Assembly: GCF_000170895.1 (NCBI RefSeq)
Contig: NZ_ABCS01000083.1
Span: 1 to 42,170 of the forward strand
Direction of reading: 5' to 3'
Length of the DNA: 42,170 nt
Origin: Plesiocystis pacifica SIR-1
Lineage (GTDB): Bacteria; Myxococcota_A; Polyangia; Nannocystales; Nannocystaceae
The position numbers and the translations under genes are program-made. Below, one piece after another: positions 32,154 to 39,757 of the stretch. The notes below the pieces were generated by a model that was not told the DNA's origin, made no database searches, and was given only the letters and a program-made list of their open reading frames with translations. Positions within the stretch are counted from its first letter, which is position 1. The number at the start of each line of letters is the position of its first letter.

Positions 32154-33128
32154 ATGGACTTAGACGAACTTCGTGCCTTCCTCGCCGTCGCCAAGACGGG
32201 CTCCTTCCTCGCCGCGGCTCAGGAGCTGCGCCAACCCCGGGCCACGCTGCGTCGCCGCGTCAACGCCCTCGAGGCGCGCGCGGGGGTCACCTTGTTCGAG
32301 CGCAGCAACTCCGGGGTGAGCCTGACCCAGCCCGGGGCCCTGCTCGCCGACAACGGGCGCGAGCTCTTGCAACAAGCCGGCGCCTTGCTGTCCTCGCTGC
32401 GCGAGGTCGACAGCGAGCCCTCCGGGGAGCTGCGCGTGGTCTTGCCCGAGGGCGCGCCGGTGACCGGGCTGACGCCGCTCATCCAGGTGATGCGCATGCG
32501 CTACCCCAAGCTGCGCGCGACGATCCACTTCAGCGACGACCCGCTGCGGGCCCAGGACGACTTCCACCTCGCCGCCCACTTCGGCGTGCGCACACCCAAG
32601 GGGCCATGGACGGCCTTCCCCCTCGCGCGCATGCGCATGGGCCTGCTCGCCAGCGCCGACTACCTGCGCCGCAACGGCACCCCCGAGCGCGTCGAGGACC
32701 TCGCCGAGCACACGCTGATGAGCTGGCTGTGTCCGAGCGAAGATCCGGGGCGCTGGCCGTGCGCCAACGGGCACTACTGCGAGGTCGAGCCCGCGATGAC
32801 CAGCGCCAACAGCAGCCTGCTGCGCCGCTGCGCCCACGCGGGCATGGGCATCGCCATGGTCCCCGACGTCGGCATGCCCGATGTCGGCAACGAGGACTCG
32901 GAGGCCCTCGTGCCCGTGCTCCCCGAGCAGGTCGGCCGCGCCCACGACCTGCGCCTGGTGATCCACGAGGCCCTGGCGAGCTCACCACGGTTGTCGGCCA
33001 TCGTCCGCGAGACCCAGCGCTTCGTCGACATGATGCGTGCGGCCGAGACCCGCGTGGAGAAGCTCTGCGCGCGGCTCCAGGACGGGCGCAGCCGCATCCA
33101 GAGCGCCTTCGAGCAGTCCGCCGTCTAA
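32154..33128 (+). CDS. LysR-family transcriptional regulator
   Basis: 324 aa from the ATG at 32154 (MDLDELRAFLAVAKTGSFL), the classical LysR start; an ATG at 32121 would add 11 residues. The HTH is GSFLAAAQELRQPRATLRRRVNALE. A substrate-binding domain with the periplasmic-binding-protein fold follows from about 90 (GELRVVLPEGAPVTGLTPLI). The C-terminus is a longer helix than average (QRFVDMMRAAETRVEKLC). Cys residues appear near WLCPSEDPGRWPCANGHYC, which could be redox or metal sensing. The stop is nine bases before the next gene's start, suggesting co-transcription. Confidence 0.88.
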   Translation: MDLDELRAFLAVAKTGSFLAAAQELRQPRATLRRRVNALEARAGVTLFERSNSGVSLTQPGALLADNGRELLQQAGALLSSLREVDSEPSGELRVVLPEGAPVTGLTPLIQVMRMRYPKLRATIHFSDDPLRAQDDFHLAAHFGVRTPKGPWTAFPLARMRMGLLASADYLRRNGTPERVEDLAEHTLMSWLCPSEDPGRWPCANGHYCEVEPAMTSANSSLLRRCAHAGMGIAMVPDVGMPDVGNEDSEALVPVLPEQVGRAHDLRLVIHEALASSPRLSAIVRETQRFVDMMRAAETRVEKLCARLQDGRSRIQSAFEQSAV

Positions 33129-33137
33129 ACTGGAGCG

Positions 33138-34943
33138 GTGTCCCAGGCCGAGCTCCTCGAGACCCTCCGGGCCCACGCGGGCGATCGCAGCCACCGGACC
33201 GTGCTGTCCGACGCGCTGCTGAGCGTGGGCGACCCCCGCGGCGCGTTGATGGCCGCCCAGCTCGCCGGCCTCCCCCCGCCGGCCGAGGCCTGGGAGCACA
33301 CCCTCGACGCCGCCCTCGCTGCGGCGCCCAACGTCGACCAGCTCCGCGTGCACGCGGGCATGGTCGTCGAGCTGTCGCTCTCCGACTGGGACCACGCCGC
33401 CATCGATCCGAGCTGGATCGCCACCCAGCCCCTCGTCGTCGCCCGCGTCAGCCTGCCCTCGAAGGCCGAAGAGCTGCCGACGGCCATCGACTGCCTCGAC
33501 CTGGCCCTGATCCGCTGCCGCGGGGTCGCGCTGGGCTCCCGCCTCGACGCGGACGCCTGGCCGCTGGTCTACGCGTGGCTGCAAGACCGGGACTTCGAGC
33601 ACCTCGAGCTGGACCTGAGCGCGAGCGTCGACGAGCTCGGCGAGCTGACCGAGGCCCTGAGCTCGGTGCGCTCGGCCAAGCTCGACTACCGCGACGTCCA
33701 GGTCGCCGAGACCCTGTGCCTGTCCCTGCTGCCCAACCTGCGTCGGCTGTGCCTCGAAGGCCCCGCCGCGGGCTTCGACCCGCGCATGCTCGCCGGACTC
33801 GAGCACCTCGAGCACCTCGACCTGCGCCGCTGCGCCCTGTCTCCGGACCAGCTCGAGGCCGCGGTCGCCTGGCGCGACGCGGCCCCGGGCCGCAGCCTCC
33901 GACACCCTGAGCTCGGGGAGCTCGGGCTGCGCCCCCCGGACCTCGACGACGTGTTCGGGACCCAGGGCCTGCGCTGGGAAAAGGGCGACGCCCTGCGCAC
34001 CCGCGTGGCCGTGTGGCCCGCCGAGGTCTGGACCTTCGCGTCCCTGCGCGGGTCGGAGCTGCAGCTGCACGTCCGCGACGCCCCGAGGGCCCGGGTTCAG
34101 CTCGACGCGGACCTCACCGAGCTCGCGGCGCTCCCGGATCGACTGGTCCTCGCGCGCCGCGAGGGCGGGGTGCGCAGCTACGCCCTCGACCTCGCGGGCA
34201 TCGACTCGCCCCGCCTCGAGGCGACCCTGAGCGCCGCCGGCCCGCGCCGCCGCGGGACCCAGGCCGGGCGGGTCCGCGGCCTGGACCAGCGCGGAGACGC
34301 CCTCGCCGTCGACGGGCTCGCGGCTTCGTGGCGCTGCACCGACGGCGCCGATCGAGCTCCGGCCGATGACGGCGAGCTCGGCCCCGTGCGCCGCTGCCTG
34401 ACCCTGCTCGAGGGCGGCGCGGCCTGGGTCGAGGGCGAGCTCCACCAGGCCGCGGCCTCGCGCCTGCGCGTCGCCTTCGAGGGCGAGCGAGCCGAGCGCT
34501 CCCGCACCGTCGAGCTCGGCGAGCCCATCCTCGCCCTCGGCGCGTCCGCGACCACGGTGTTCGCCCTGACCCCGCGCGAGGTCTGGCGCGTCGGCCTCGA
34601 CGCCCGACCCCAGCGCATCGGCAGCCGCAGCGGGGGCCGGGCGCGGATCGTCTCGCGCGAGGGCGTGACCGCGTGGACGAGCTCGCGCCGCTCGGTCACG
34701 ATCCAACGCGGCGATCGCATCGACTCCCTCGCCTACCCCGACAGCTACAGCGGCGGCTGCGACGAGGAGCTCGCCGTCGCCGACCTGGCGATCACCGAGG
34801 ACGGCGTCGTCATCGCCGCCCTCGAGCACGGCGGCCTGAACCTGCTGACTCCCGACGGCGCGCTCAAGGCCGACGAGTTCCCCGAAGAGCCGCTGCGACG
34901 GTGGATCTTCATCTACCGCAGGGAGATCCTGATCGCGGGCTGA
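33138..34943 (+). CDS. TIGR02996-type protein with Leu-rich repeats and propeller-like tail
   Basis: 601 aa from the GTG at 33138, GGAG just upstream. The N-terminus (VLSDALLSVGDPRGALMAAQLAG) matches the TIGR02996 myxobacterial domain (a '..D..GDPRGE.I..Q' pattern). About 180-250 show leucine-rich-repeat-like units (LELDLSASVDELGEL, LPNLRRLCLEG, LEHLEHLDLRRCAL). The remaining ~300 residues contain repeating beta strands (WTFASLRG, RLVLARREGG, LRVAFEGERA) that look like a propeller. No signal peptide, so cytoplasmic. Function unknown. Coupled to the LysR gene, so probably under its control. Confidence 0.75.
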   Translation: MSQAELLETLRAHAGDRSHRTVLSDALLSVGDPRGALMAAQLAGLPPPAEAWEHTLDAALAAAPNVDQLRVHAGMVVELSLSDWDHAAIDPSWIATQPLVVARVSLPSKAEELPTAIDCLDLALIRCRGVALGSRLDADAWPLVYAWLQDRDFEHLELDLSASVDELGELTEALSSVRSAKLDYRDVQVAETLCLSLLPNLRRLCLEGPAAGFDPRMLAGLEHLEHLDLRRCALSPDQLEAAVAWRDAAPGRSLRHPELGELGLRPPDLDDVFGTQGLRWEKGDALRTRVAVWPAEVWTFASLRGSELQLHVRDAPRARVQLDADLTELAALPDRLVLARREGGVRSYALDLAGIDSPRLEATLSAAGPRRRGTQAGRVRGLDQRGDALAVDGLAASWRCTDGADRAPADDGELGPVRRCLTLLEGGAAWVEGELHQAAASRLRVAFEGERAERSRTVELGEPILALGASATTVFALTPREVWRVGLDARPQRIGSRSGGRARIVSREGVTAWTSSRRSVTIQRGDRIDSLAYPDSYSGGCDEELAVADLAITEDGVVIAALEHGGLNLLTPDGALKADEFPEEPLRRWIFIYRREILIAG

Positions 34944-34978
34944 CGCCCGCCCTGCCCCACGTCCGCGACTCAGCCCGC
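34935..34978. terminator. Bidirectional terminator containing both stop codons
   Basis: GCGGGCTGA (34935-34943) and TCAGCCCGC (34970-34978) are perfect 9-bp complements. TGA 34941-34943 is the plus-strand stop and TCA 34970-34972 is the minus-strand stop. A nested alternative, GCGGGC-TGAC-GCCCGC (34935-34950), could compete. Confidence 0.7.
34943..34974. repeat. 32-nt dispersed repeat, copy 2
   Basis: Matches 30690-30721 at 30 of 32 positions. It covers the last base of one gene, the gap and the stop of the TlpA-like gene. Confidence 0.7.
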
Positions 34979-35770
34979 CGAGCGCTCGACGCAGCGCACC
35001 GCCTGGGCCTTGCCCCACGCGCGCACGTTGACGAACACCGACTCGAGCTCGCCCTCGCGGTTCACGAAGTAGGTGTCGGGGATCTTCTCGCTGCCGAACA
35101 GCTTGTGGGCCTCTTCGCCCTTGGCCCACAGCACCTCGACCCTGGTGTCGAGCAGGCCCATGCGCTCGAGGTAGGGCGCGAGCTCGGCCTTGTCCTCGTC
35201 GACGCCGACGGCCAGGATGACCACGTCCTCGCGCTCGCCGAGGCGGTCGGCGAGGATGTCGAGGTCGGGCCACTCGCGGGTGCAGGGCTCGCACCAGGTC
35301 GCCCAGAAGTTGAGGATCACGAACTGCCCGCGGTAGTCGGCCAGGGTCACGGCGTTGCCCTCGAGGTCCTCGAGCTCGAGGCTGGGGGCTGGGCCCGAGC
35401 GCGGCTCGGGGGCCATGGGCCGACACGCGGCGCCGATCTGGGCCTTGGCCGCGGGCACGAGGGCCTGGGCCAGCGCGAACACCAGCACGCCGCCGATGAG
35501 CACGAAGCAGACCAGGGCGGCCAGGCTCAGGGCGTCCATGGACGAGCCGCGCGGCTTGGCGGCCCGCGAGGGCGCCGGGATGTCGAGGTCCAGGCGCGGG
35601 TCTCGGGCCTCGAGCTGGGCCGCGAGCGCGGCCGCGCCCTCGTCCTCACCGTCGAAGCTCTCCCCGTCGACGCTGGCGTCGTCGATGGTCATGCCCGCGG
35701 CCGAGCGAGCCGAGCGTGGCTCACTGACCGCCGAGATCATCCGTTGCGGCGCGTCCTGGTCCTCGTTCAC
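34970..35770 (-). CDS. TlpA/ResA-like membrane-anchored thioredoxin
   Basis: 266 aa from a GTG at 35770, three bases after the stop of the upstream gene, so translationally linked. An acidic cytoplasmic N-terminal part of ~80 residues precedes a single membrane helix (about 80-105). The C-terminal ~140 residues are a TlpA-type thioredoxin: LEDLEGNAVTLADYRGQF, then ILNFWATWCEPC (active site C160-E-P-C163), cis-Pro P231 in EKIPDTYFV. WCEPC-type sites are typical of reductases (TlpA/ResA, CcmG) that feed electrons to cytochrome c maturation or disulfide isomerisation. It is the last gene of the run and may be the reducing arm of the system; this is inference. Confidence 0.9.
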   Translation of the reverse strand: MNEDQDAPQRMISAVSEPRSARSAAGMTIDDASVDGESFDGEDEGAAALAAQLEARDPRLDLDIPAPSRAAKPRGSSMDALSLAALVCFVLIGGVLVFALAQALVPAAKAQIGAACRPMAPEPRSGPAPSLELEDLEGNAVTLADYRGQFVILNFWATWCEPCTREWPDLDILADRLGEREDVVILAVGVDEDKAELAPYLERMGLLDTRVEVLWAKGEEAHKLFGSEKIPDTYFVNREGELESVFVNVRAWGKAQAVRCVERSAG

Positions 35771-35773
35771 GCC

Positions 35774-37411
35774 TCAGTCCTTCGCGGTGGGCTTGCCGTC
35801 GGCGATGATCTTCGCGTACACGCCGCTGGCTGGGGTCCCGGCGTCGACCAGGCCCTTGGCCTCGGCGCGGCGCTCCTCGAACACCTGCTCGAAGACCGCG
35901 AAGCTCTGCGCCCCGGACAGGTAGCGCCCGTTGACGAAGAAGGCCGGGGTCCCGCTGATGCCGAAGCGCTGGGCGACCTCGAGGTCGGACTGCAGCGCCG
36001 CCGCGACGGCCTCGCCGTCGTAGTCGGTGACGAATTTTTCCACGTCGAGGCCGAGCTCGGCGGCGAGCTTCTCGAACTCGTCGAGGGTCTGGGCCTGATG
36101 CAGGAACAGCTTGTCGTGCATCTCCCAGAACTTGCCCTGCTGGTGCGCGGCCAGGGCCGCGCGCGAGGCGTCGCGGGCGTTGGGGTGCATGGCCAGCGGG
36201 CGCTGGCGGTACACGACGCGCACGTCGTTGGGGTAGGTCTCGGCCAGCTTGTCGACGGCCGTCTTGACCCGCACGCAGTAGGGGCAGTGGTAGTCGGCGA
36301 ACTCGACCACGGTGACCAGCGCGTCCGCGGGGCCCTTGGCCGGGGCGCCGGTGATCGGCACGGCGTAGACCGAGACGTCGTCGGGCTCGCCGGGGCGGCG
36401 CTTTTTGGGGGCCGCCTTGCGCTCGGGCGCGCCGACTTGCTTGTCGAGGGCGTCCTTCATCAGGAAGTCGTAGACCTCCCCGCGGGCGAGGCCCTCGCTC
36501 TTTTTGATCTCCTCGGCGTAGTCGAGCTCGGCGGCGATGATCTTCTTCCACCCGAGCTCGTCGCGCTTGCCCCGGTACATGTGGCCGTTGACCAGGAAGG
36601 CCGGGGTCCCGGTCACGCCGACCTTGCCGCCCGCGGCCATGTCCTCGTCGACGGCCGAGCGCGCGTCGAGGGACTCCATGTCGCGGCCGAACTTCTCGGC
36701 GTCGAGGCCCAGCTCCTTGATCCAGTCGGGCGTGTCGTCGATGGCCGACTTGGCCGCGAACAGGCGGTCGTGGAAGATCCAAAACTCGCCCTGCTGGTGC
36801 GCCGCCCACGAGGTGTAGGCCGCCGGCGCGGCCAGGCGGTGCCCGGGCAGCGGGTAGTGCTTGAAGATCAGCCGGACGTCGCCCTCGTAGCTGTCCATCG
36901 CGGCCGCGAGGGGCTCGACGGACTGCTCGCAGTAGGGGCACTGGAAGTCGGCGAACTCGATGATGGTCACCAGCGCGTCGTCCGGGCCCTTTTGGGGCTC
37001 GTCGCCGCGCAGCTCCACGCGGTAGCGGTCGCCGCCGTCGGGCTGGGGCTTGTCGCCGAACTTCAGCCGCGCCCACTGGCCGACGTAGTAGCCGGCGATC
37101 AGCGTGGCGACGAAGCCGAGCACGAACACGAGGTTGCCGAGGAAGGCGCTCTTGACCACGTCCTTGCGGTTCGCGTCCTTGGCCGCCTGCTCGGCGGCCT
37201 CGACCTCCTGCGCAGGATCGGGCTCCTGGGGCGCGTCCTCCCCGACCCCCGAAGGCGCGGCCGCCTCGGTGGACTCGGTGGTCACCGACGCGCCGCCGGC
37301 CCCGGCCTTCTTGGCTCGGGACAGGCGCAGCGCTTCGGCGATCTCGGCATTGGTCTGCGACTCGTCGAGGGTCTCGTCGTCGCGGGTCTTGGTGTCGTCG
37401 TAGTCGGACAT
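35774..37411 (-). CDS. Membrane-anchored protein with two DsbA-like domains
   Basis: 545 aa from the ATG at 37411 (GGAG eight bases upstream; upstream in-frame residues to 37465 lack support). An acidic, Ala-rich N-terminus of ~85 residues, then one membrane helix (about 87-112). Domain 1 has FADFQCPYC (C158/C161), cis-Pro P270 in TGTPAF. Domain 2 has FADYHCPYC (C376/C379), cis-Pro P489 in SGTPAF. Both keep the DsbA/Thioredoxin_4 signature pairs (W/F-MHD or FHD helix, LGLD..KF). A Lys/Arg/Pro linker joins them (330-342). Orientation: domains on the periplasmic side. Typical DsbA has one such domain in about 190-200 residues. Probably a disulfide oxidase or isomerase; each domain could act on one client or relay to the other. 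Confidence 0.9.
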   Translation of the reverse strand: MSDYDDTKTRDDETLDESQTNAEIAEALRLSRAKKAGAGGASVTTESTEAAAPSGVGEDAPQEPDPAQEVEAAEQAAKDANRKDVVKSAFLGNLVFVLGFVATLIAGYYVGQWARLKFGDKPQPDGGDRYRVELRGDEPQKGPDDALVTIIEFADFQCPYCEQSVEPLAAAMDSYEGDVRLIFKHYPLPGHRLAAPAAYTSWAAHQQGEFWIFHDRLFAAKSAIDDTPDWIKELGLDAEKFGRDMESLDARSAVDEDMAAGGKVGVTGTPAFLVNGHMYRGKRDELGWKKIIAAELDYAEEIKKSEGLARGEVYDFLMKDALDKQVGAPERKAAPKKRRPGEPDDVSVYAVPITGAPAKGPADALVTVVEFADYHCPYCVRVKTAVDKLAETYPNDVRVVYRQRPLAMHPNARDASRAALAAHQQGKFWEMHDKLFLHQAQTLDEFEKLAAELGLDVEKFVTDYDGEAVAAALQSDLEVAQRFGISGTPAFFVNGRYLSGAQSFAVFEQVFEERRAEAKGLVDAGTPASGVYAKIIADGKPTAKD

Positions 37412-37457
37412 CGAGGACTCCGGCGGGAGTGGTAGCGCACAGTCTCGGCGGGCTCCA

Positions 37458-37542
37458 CCCCCCACCTCAGGACTCCAGCCACGCGGGGCTCATGCGGGGC
37501 GAACGCGGGTTTGGGCCGCGGCTGGGGCTCTGAGGTGGGGGG
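37458..37542. repeat. Long inverted repeat in the Dsb-cluster gap
   Basis: Arms 37458-37480 and 37520-37542 match at 20 of 23 positions, the outer 13 perfect (CCCCCCACCTCAG / CTGAGGTGGGGGG), spacer 39. It lies between the three-domain and two-domain Dsb genes. Together with the adjoining hairpin it fills most of the gap. Confidence 0.7.
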
Positions 37543-37587
37543 GAGACCCCCTCGGCGCGCCCGCCGAAGCGGGCGCTGGGGGTCTCC
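37542..37587 (-). terminator. Nested hairpin with UUCG loop on the minus strand
   Basis: Outer arms 37542-37551 and 37578-37587 (GGAGACCCCC / GGGGGTCTCC) and inner arms 37557-37564 and 37569-37576 (GCGCCCGC / GCGGGCGC) are perfect. On the minus strand the loop is TTCG closed by C-G, the ultra-stable UUCG tetraloop. It begins 17 bases after the stop of the three-domain Dsb gene: a terminator or an RNA-end stabiliser. Confidence 0.75.
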
Positions 37588-37603
37588 GAGGGGACGTCGC
37601 CGG

Positions 37604-39718
37604 CTACTTGGCGTCGTCCTCCTTCTTGGGCTCGGGCTTCTTGGCCTCGTCCTTCTTGGCGGGCGCGCCCTTCTTCTTGGCCTCGAAGCCGCCGGCGAGC
37701 TCCTCGTCGAGGACGGCCTTGGCCATCTCGAAGGGCACCGCGCCACGCATCGAGCGGCCGTTGATGAAGAAGTTGGGCGTGCCCGAGACGCCGTTCTTGG
37801 CGCACACGGCCTTGTCGTCCTGCACCTTCTGGGCGGTCTCCTCGGAGTTCCAGTCGGCGATGAACTTGTCGACGTCGATGCCGATCTGCGCCGCGAAGTC
37901 GCGGTAGTCCTGCTCGGTGCGCTTGCCCTTGTTGGCGAACAGCACGTCGTGCATCTCGAAGAACTTGCCCTGCTTGCCGGCCGCGACCGCGGCGCGGTGC
38001 GCCGACTCGGCGTTCTTGTGCATGGGCAGCGGGAAGTTCAGGAAGTAGAAGGCGACCTTGTCCTTGTACTCCGGCGCCGCGAAGATGTCCTCGATGAGCT
38101 TGGCGCCCCGGGTGCAGTAGGGGCAGTCGAAGTCCGAGCACTCGACGATGGTGAGCTTCGGATCGGTGGTGTTGCCCTTGCCGGGGACGGCGCTGAGGTC
38201 GAACTGGCGACGCTGGTGATCGGCGATCGGCGGGGCCTTGACCTCGGTCTCCCAGCCCTTGAGCATCTCCTCGTAGAGATCCTCGGGCTTGACGCCCTTG
38301 TCGGCCATGAACTTCTCAGCCTTGGCCTTCTCCTGGTCGATGATGGCCTTGAAGGCCTCGAAGGGCTGCGCGCCCGAGACGAAGCGGCCGTTGACGAAGA
38401 AGGCCGGGGTCCCGCCCGCGCCGAACTGCTGCGCGACCTTCTGGTCCTCGGCGATCATCTTGGCCAGCTCGGGGTCCTTCATGTCGGCCTCGAACTTGGC
38501 GACGTCGAGGCCCAGCTGCGTGGCGAGCTCGCTGTAGACGCCCTCCTTGCCCAGGGCGCCGCGCTCGGAGCCGGCCTTCTCGAACAGGGCGTCGTGCATC
38601 TCCCAGAACTTGTCCTGCTTGTGCGCCGCGAGGGCGGCCAGGGCCGCCGGCTTGGCGTTCTTGTGCATCGGCAGGGGCTGCTGGCGGAACACCACGCGCA
38701 CGTCGTCGCCGTACTCCTCCTCGATCTGCGTGAGGGTCGGGAGCACCTTGCGGCAGTAGGGGCACTCGAAGTCCGAGTACTCGACGATGGTCACGAGCGC
38801 CTCGGCCTTGCCCTTCATCGGGCGATCGGTGACCGGCACGGCGTAGTTGGCCGCGGGGTCGGGCTTGCCGGCCTGCTTGCCCTGCTTCTTCTTGTTGGGG
38901 CGCTTGGGGGCCTCACGCTTGGTCTTGGCGTGACGCATGATGTGGGCGTAGAGGTTGTCCCGGGTCGCGCCCGCGTCGAGCAGGGTCTGCGCGAAGGCCT
39001 TCTCCTCCTCGACGAGCTTCTCGAGCGCCTCGAGGTTCTTGGCGCCGCGCTGCGGGCGACCGTTGATGAAGAAGCTGGGCGTGGAGGTGACGCCAAAGCG
39101 CTTGCCCTGGGTCATGTCGGCCTCGACGGCGCCGCCGAAGGTCTTGCCCTCGAGGTCCGCCTTGAACTTGTCCATGTCCGGGACCTTGGCCTGCTCGGCG
39201 TAGGCGATCAGGTCGTCCTTGCTGAGCTTGCGGGCGTTCTTGAACACGATGTCGTGCATCGCCCAGCCGAACTCCTTGCCCTGGGCGTGGGCGGCGAGCA
39301 CGGCCTCGGAGGCCGGGCGAGCGTCGCGGTGCATGGCCAGGGGGTAGTGCTTGAAGACGATGCGCACGTCCTCGGGGTGCTTCTCGGCCAGCTCGCGCAG
39401 GGCGTCGGTCAGGCGCGAGCAGTAGGGGCACTGGAAGTCCGAGTACTCGACGATGGTGACCAGGGCGCCCGACTCGGCGCCGTGCCACATGTCGCCCTCT
39501 TGGTAGGTGATCTGGTAGCGATCGCCGGTGACCTTGTCCTTCAGGCCGTCGTCGACCTGATCCATGGTCACGAAGGCGCCGGTGCCCGCGGGGGCGTCGC
39601 CGTCGGCACCCTCGCCGCCGCCCTCGGACTTGGCCGGGGGCTCGACGCAGGCCGAGGTGGTCACGAGGCCTCCGGCGAGGCCGGCGACGATGAAGGAGTT
39701 GAATAGGAAGCGCTTCAT
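37604..39718 (-). CDS. Lipoprotein with three DsbA-like domains
   Basis: 704 aa, ATG at 39718 with AGGA eight bases upstream. Signal peptide and lipobox SAC (C24). Three complete DsbA-like (Thioredoxin_4) domains, all with CPYC: C97/C100 with cis-Pro P214 (STPSFF); C319/C322 with cis-Pro P438 (GTPAFF); C532/C535 with cis-Pro P648 (GTPNFF). Linkers are Lys-rich (265-290) or acidic. Domain 3 has two extra Cys, C527 five residues before the active site and C639 on the helix before the cis-Pro loop, absent from domains 1 and 2. The last 25 residues are a Lys/Glu/Pro tail. Bacterial DsbA is normally single-domain and soluble. A lipid-tethered chain of three is uncommon and could pass disulfides along or act on multi-Cys clients. 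Confidence 0.92.
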   Translation of the reverse strand: MKRFLFNSFIVAGLAGGLVTTSACVEPPAKSEGGGEGADGDAPAGTGAFVTMDQVDDGLKDKVTGDRYQITYQEGDMWHGAESGALVTIVEYSDFQCPYCSRLTDALRELAEKHPEDVRIVFKHYPLAMHRDARPASEAVLAAHAQGKEFGWAMHDIVFKNARKLSKDDLIAYAEQAKVPDMDKFKADLEGKTFGGAVEADMTQGKRFGVTSTPSFFINGRPQRGAKNLEALEKLVEEEKAFAQTLLDAGATRDNLYAHIMRHAKTKREAPKRPNKKKQGKQAGKPDPAANYAVPVTDRPMKGKAEALVTIVEYSDFECPYCRKVLPTLTQIEEEYGDDVRVVFRQQPLPMHKNAKPAALAALAAHKQDKFWEMHDALFEKAGSERGALGKEGVYSELATQLGLDVAKFEADMKDPELAKMIAEDQKVAQQFGAGGTPAFFVNGRFVSGAQPFEAFKAIIDQEKAKAEKFMADKGVKPEDLYEEMLKGWETEVKAPPIADHQRRQFDLSAVPGKGNTTDPKLTIVECSDFDCPYCTRGAKLIEDIFAAPEYKDKVAFYFLNFPLPMHKNAESAHRAAVAAGKQGKFFEMHDVLFANKGKRTEQDYRDFAAQIGIDVDKFIADWNSEETAQKVQDDKAVCAKNGVSGTPNFFINGRSMRGAVPFEMAKAVLDEELAGGFEAKKKGAPAKKDEAKKPEPKKEDDAK

Positions 39719-39757
39719 GATGTTGTCCTGTGTTGGAATCTGAGTGAACCGGAGGGT

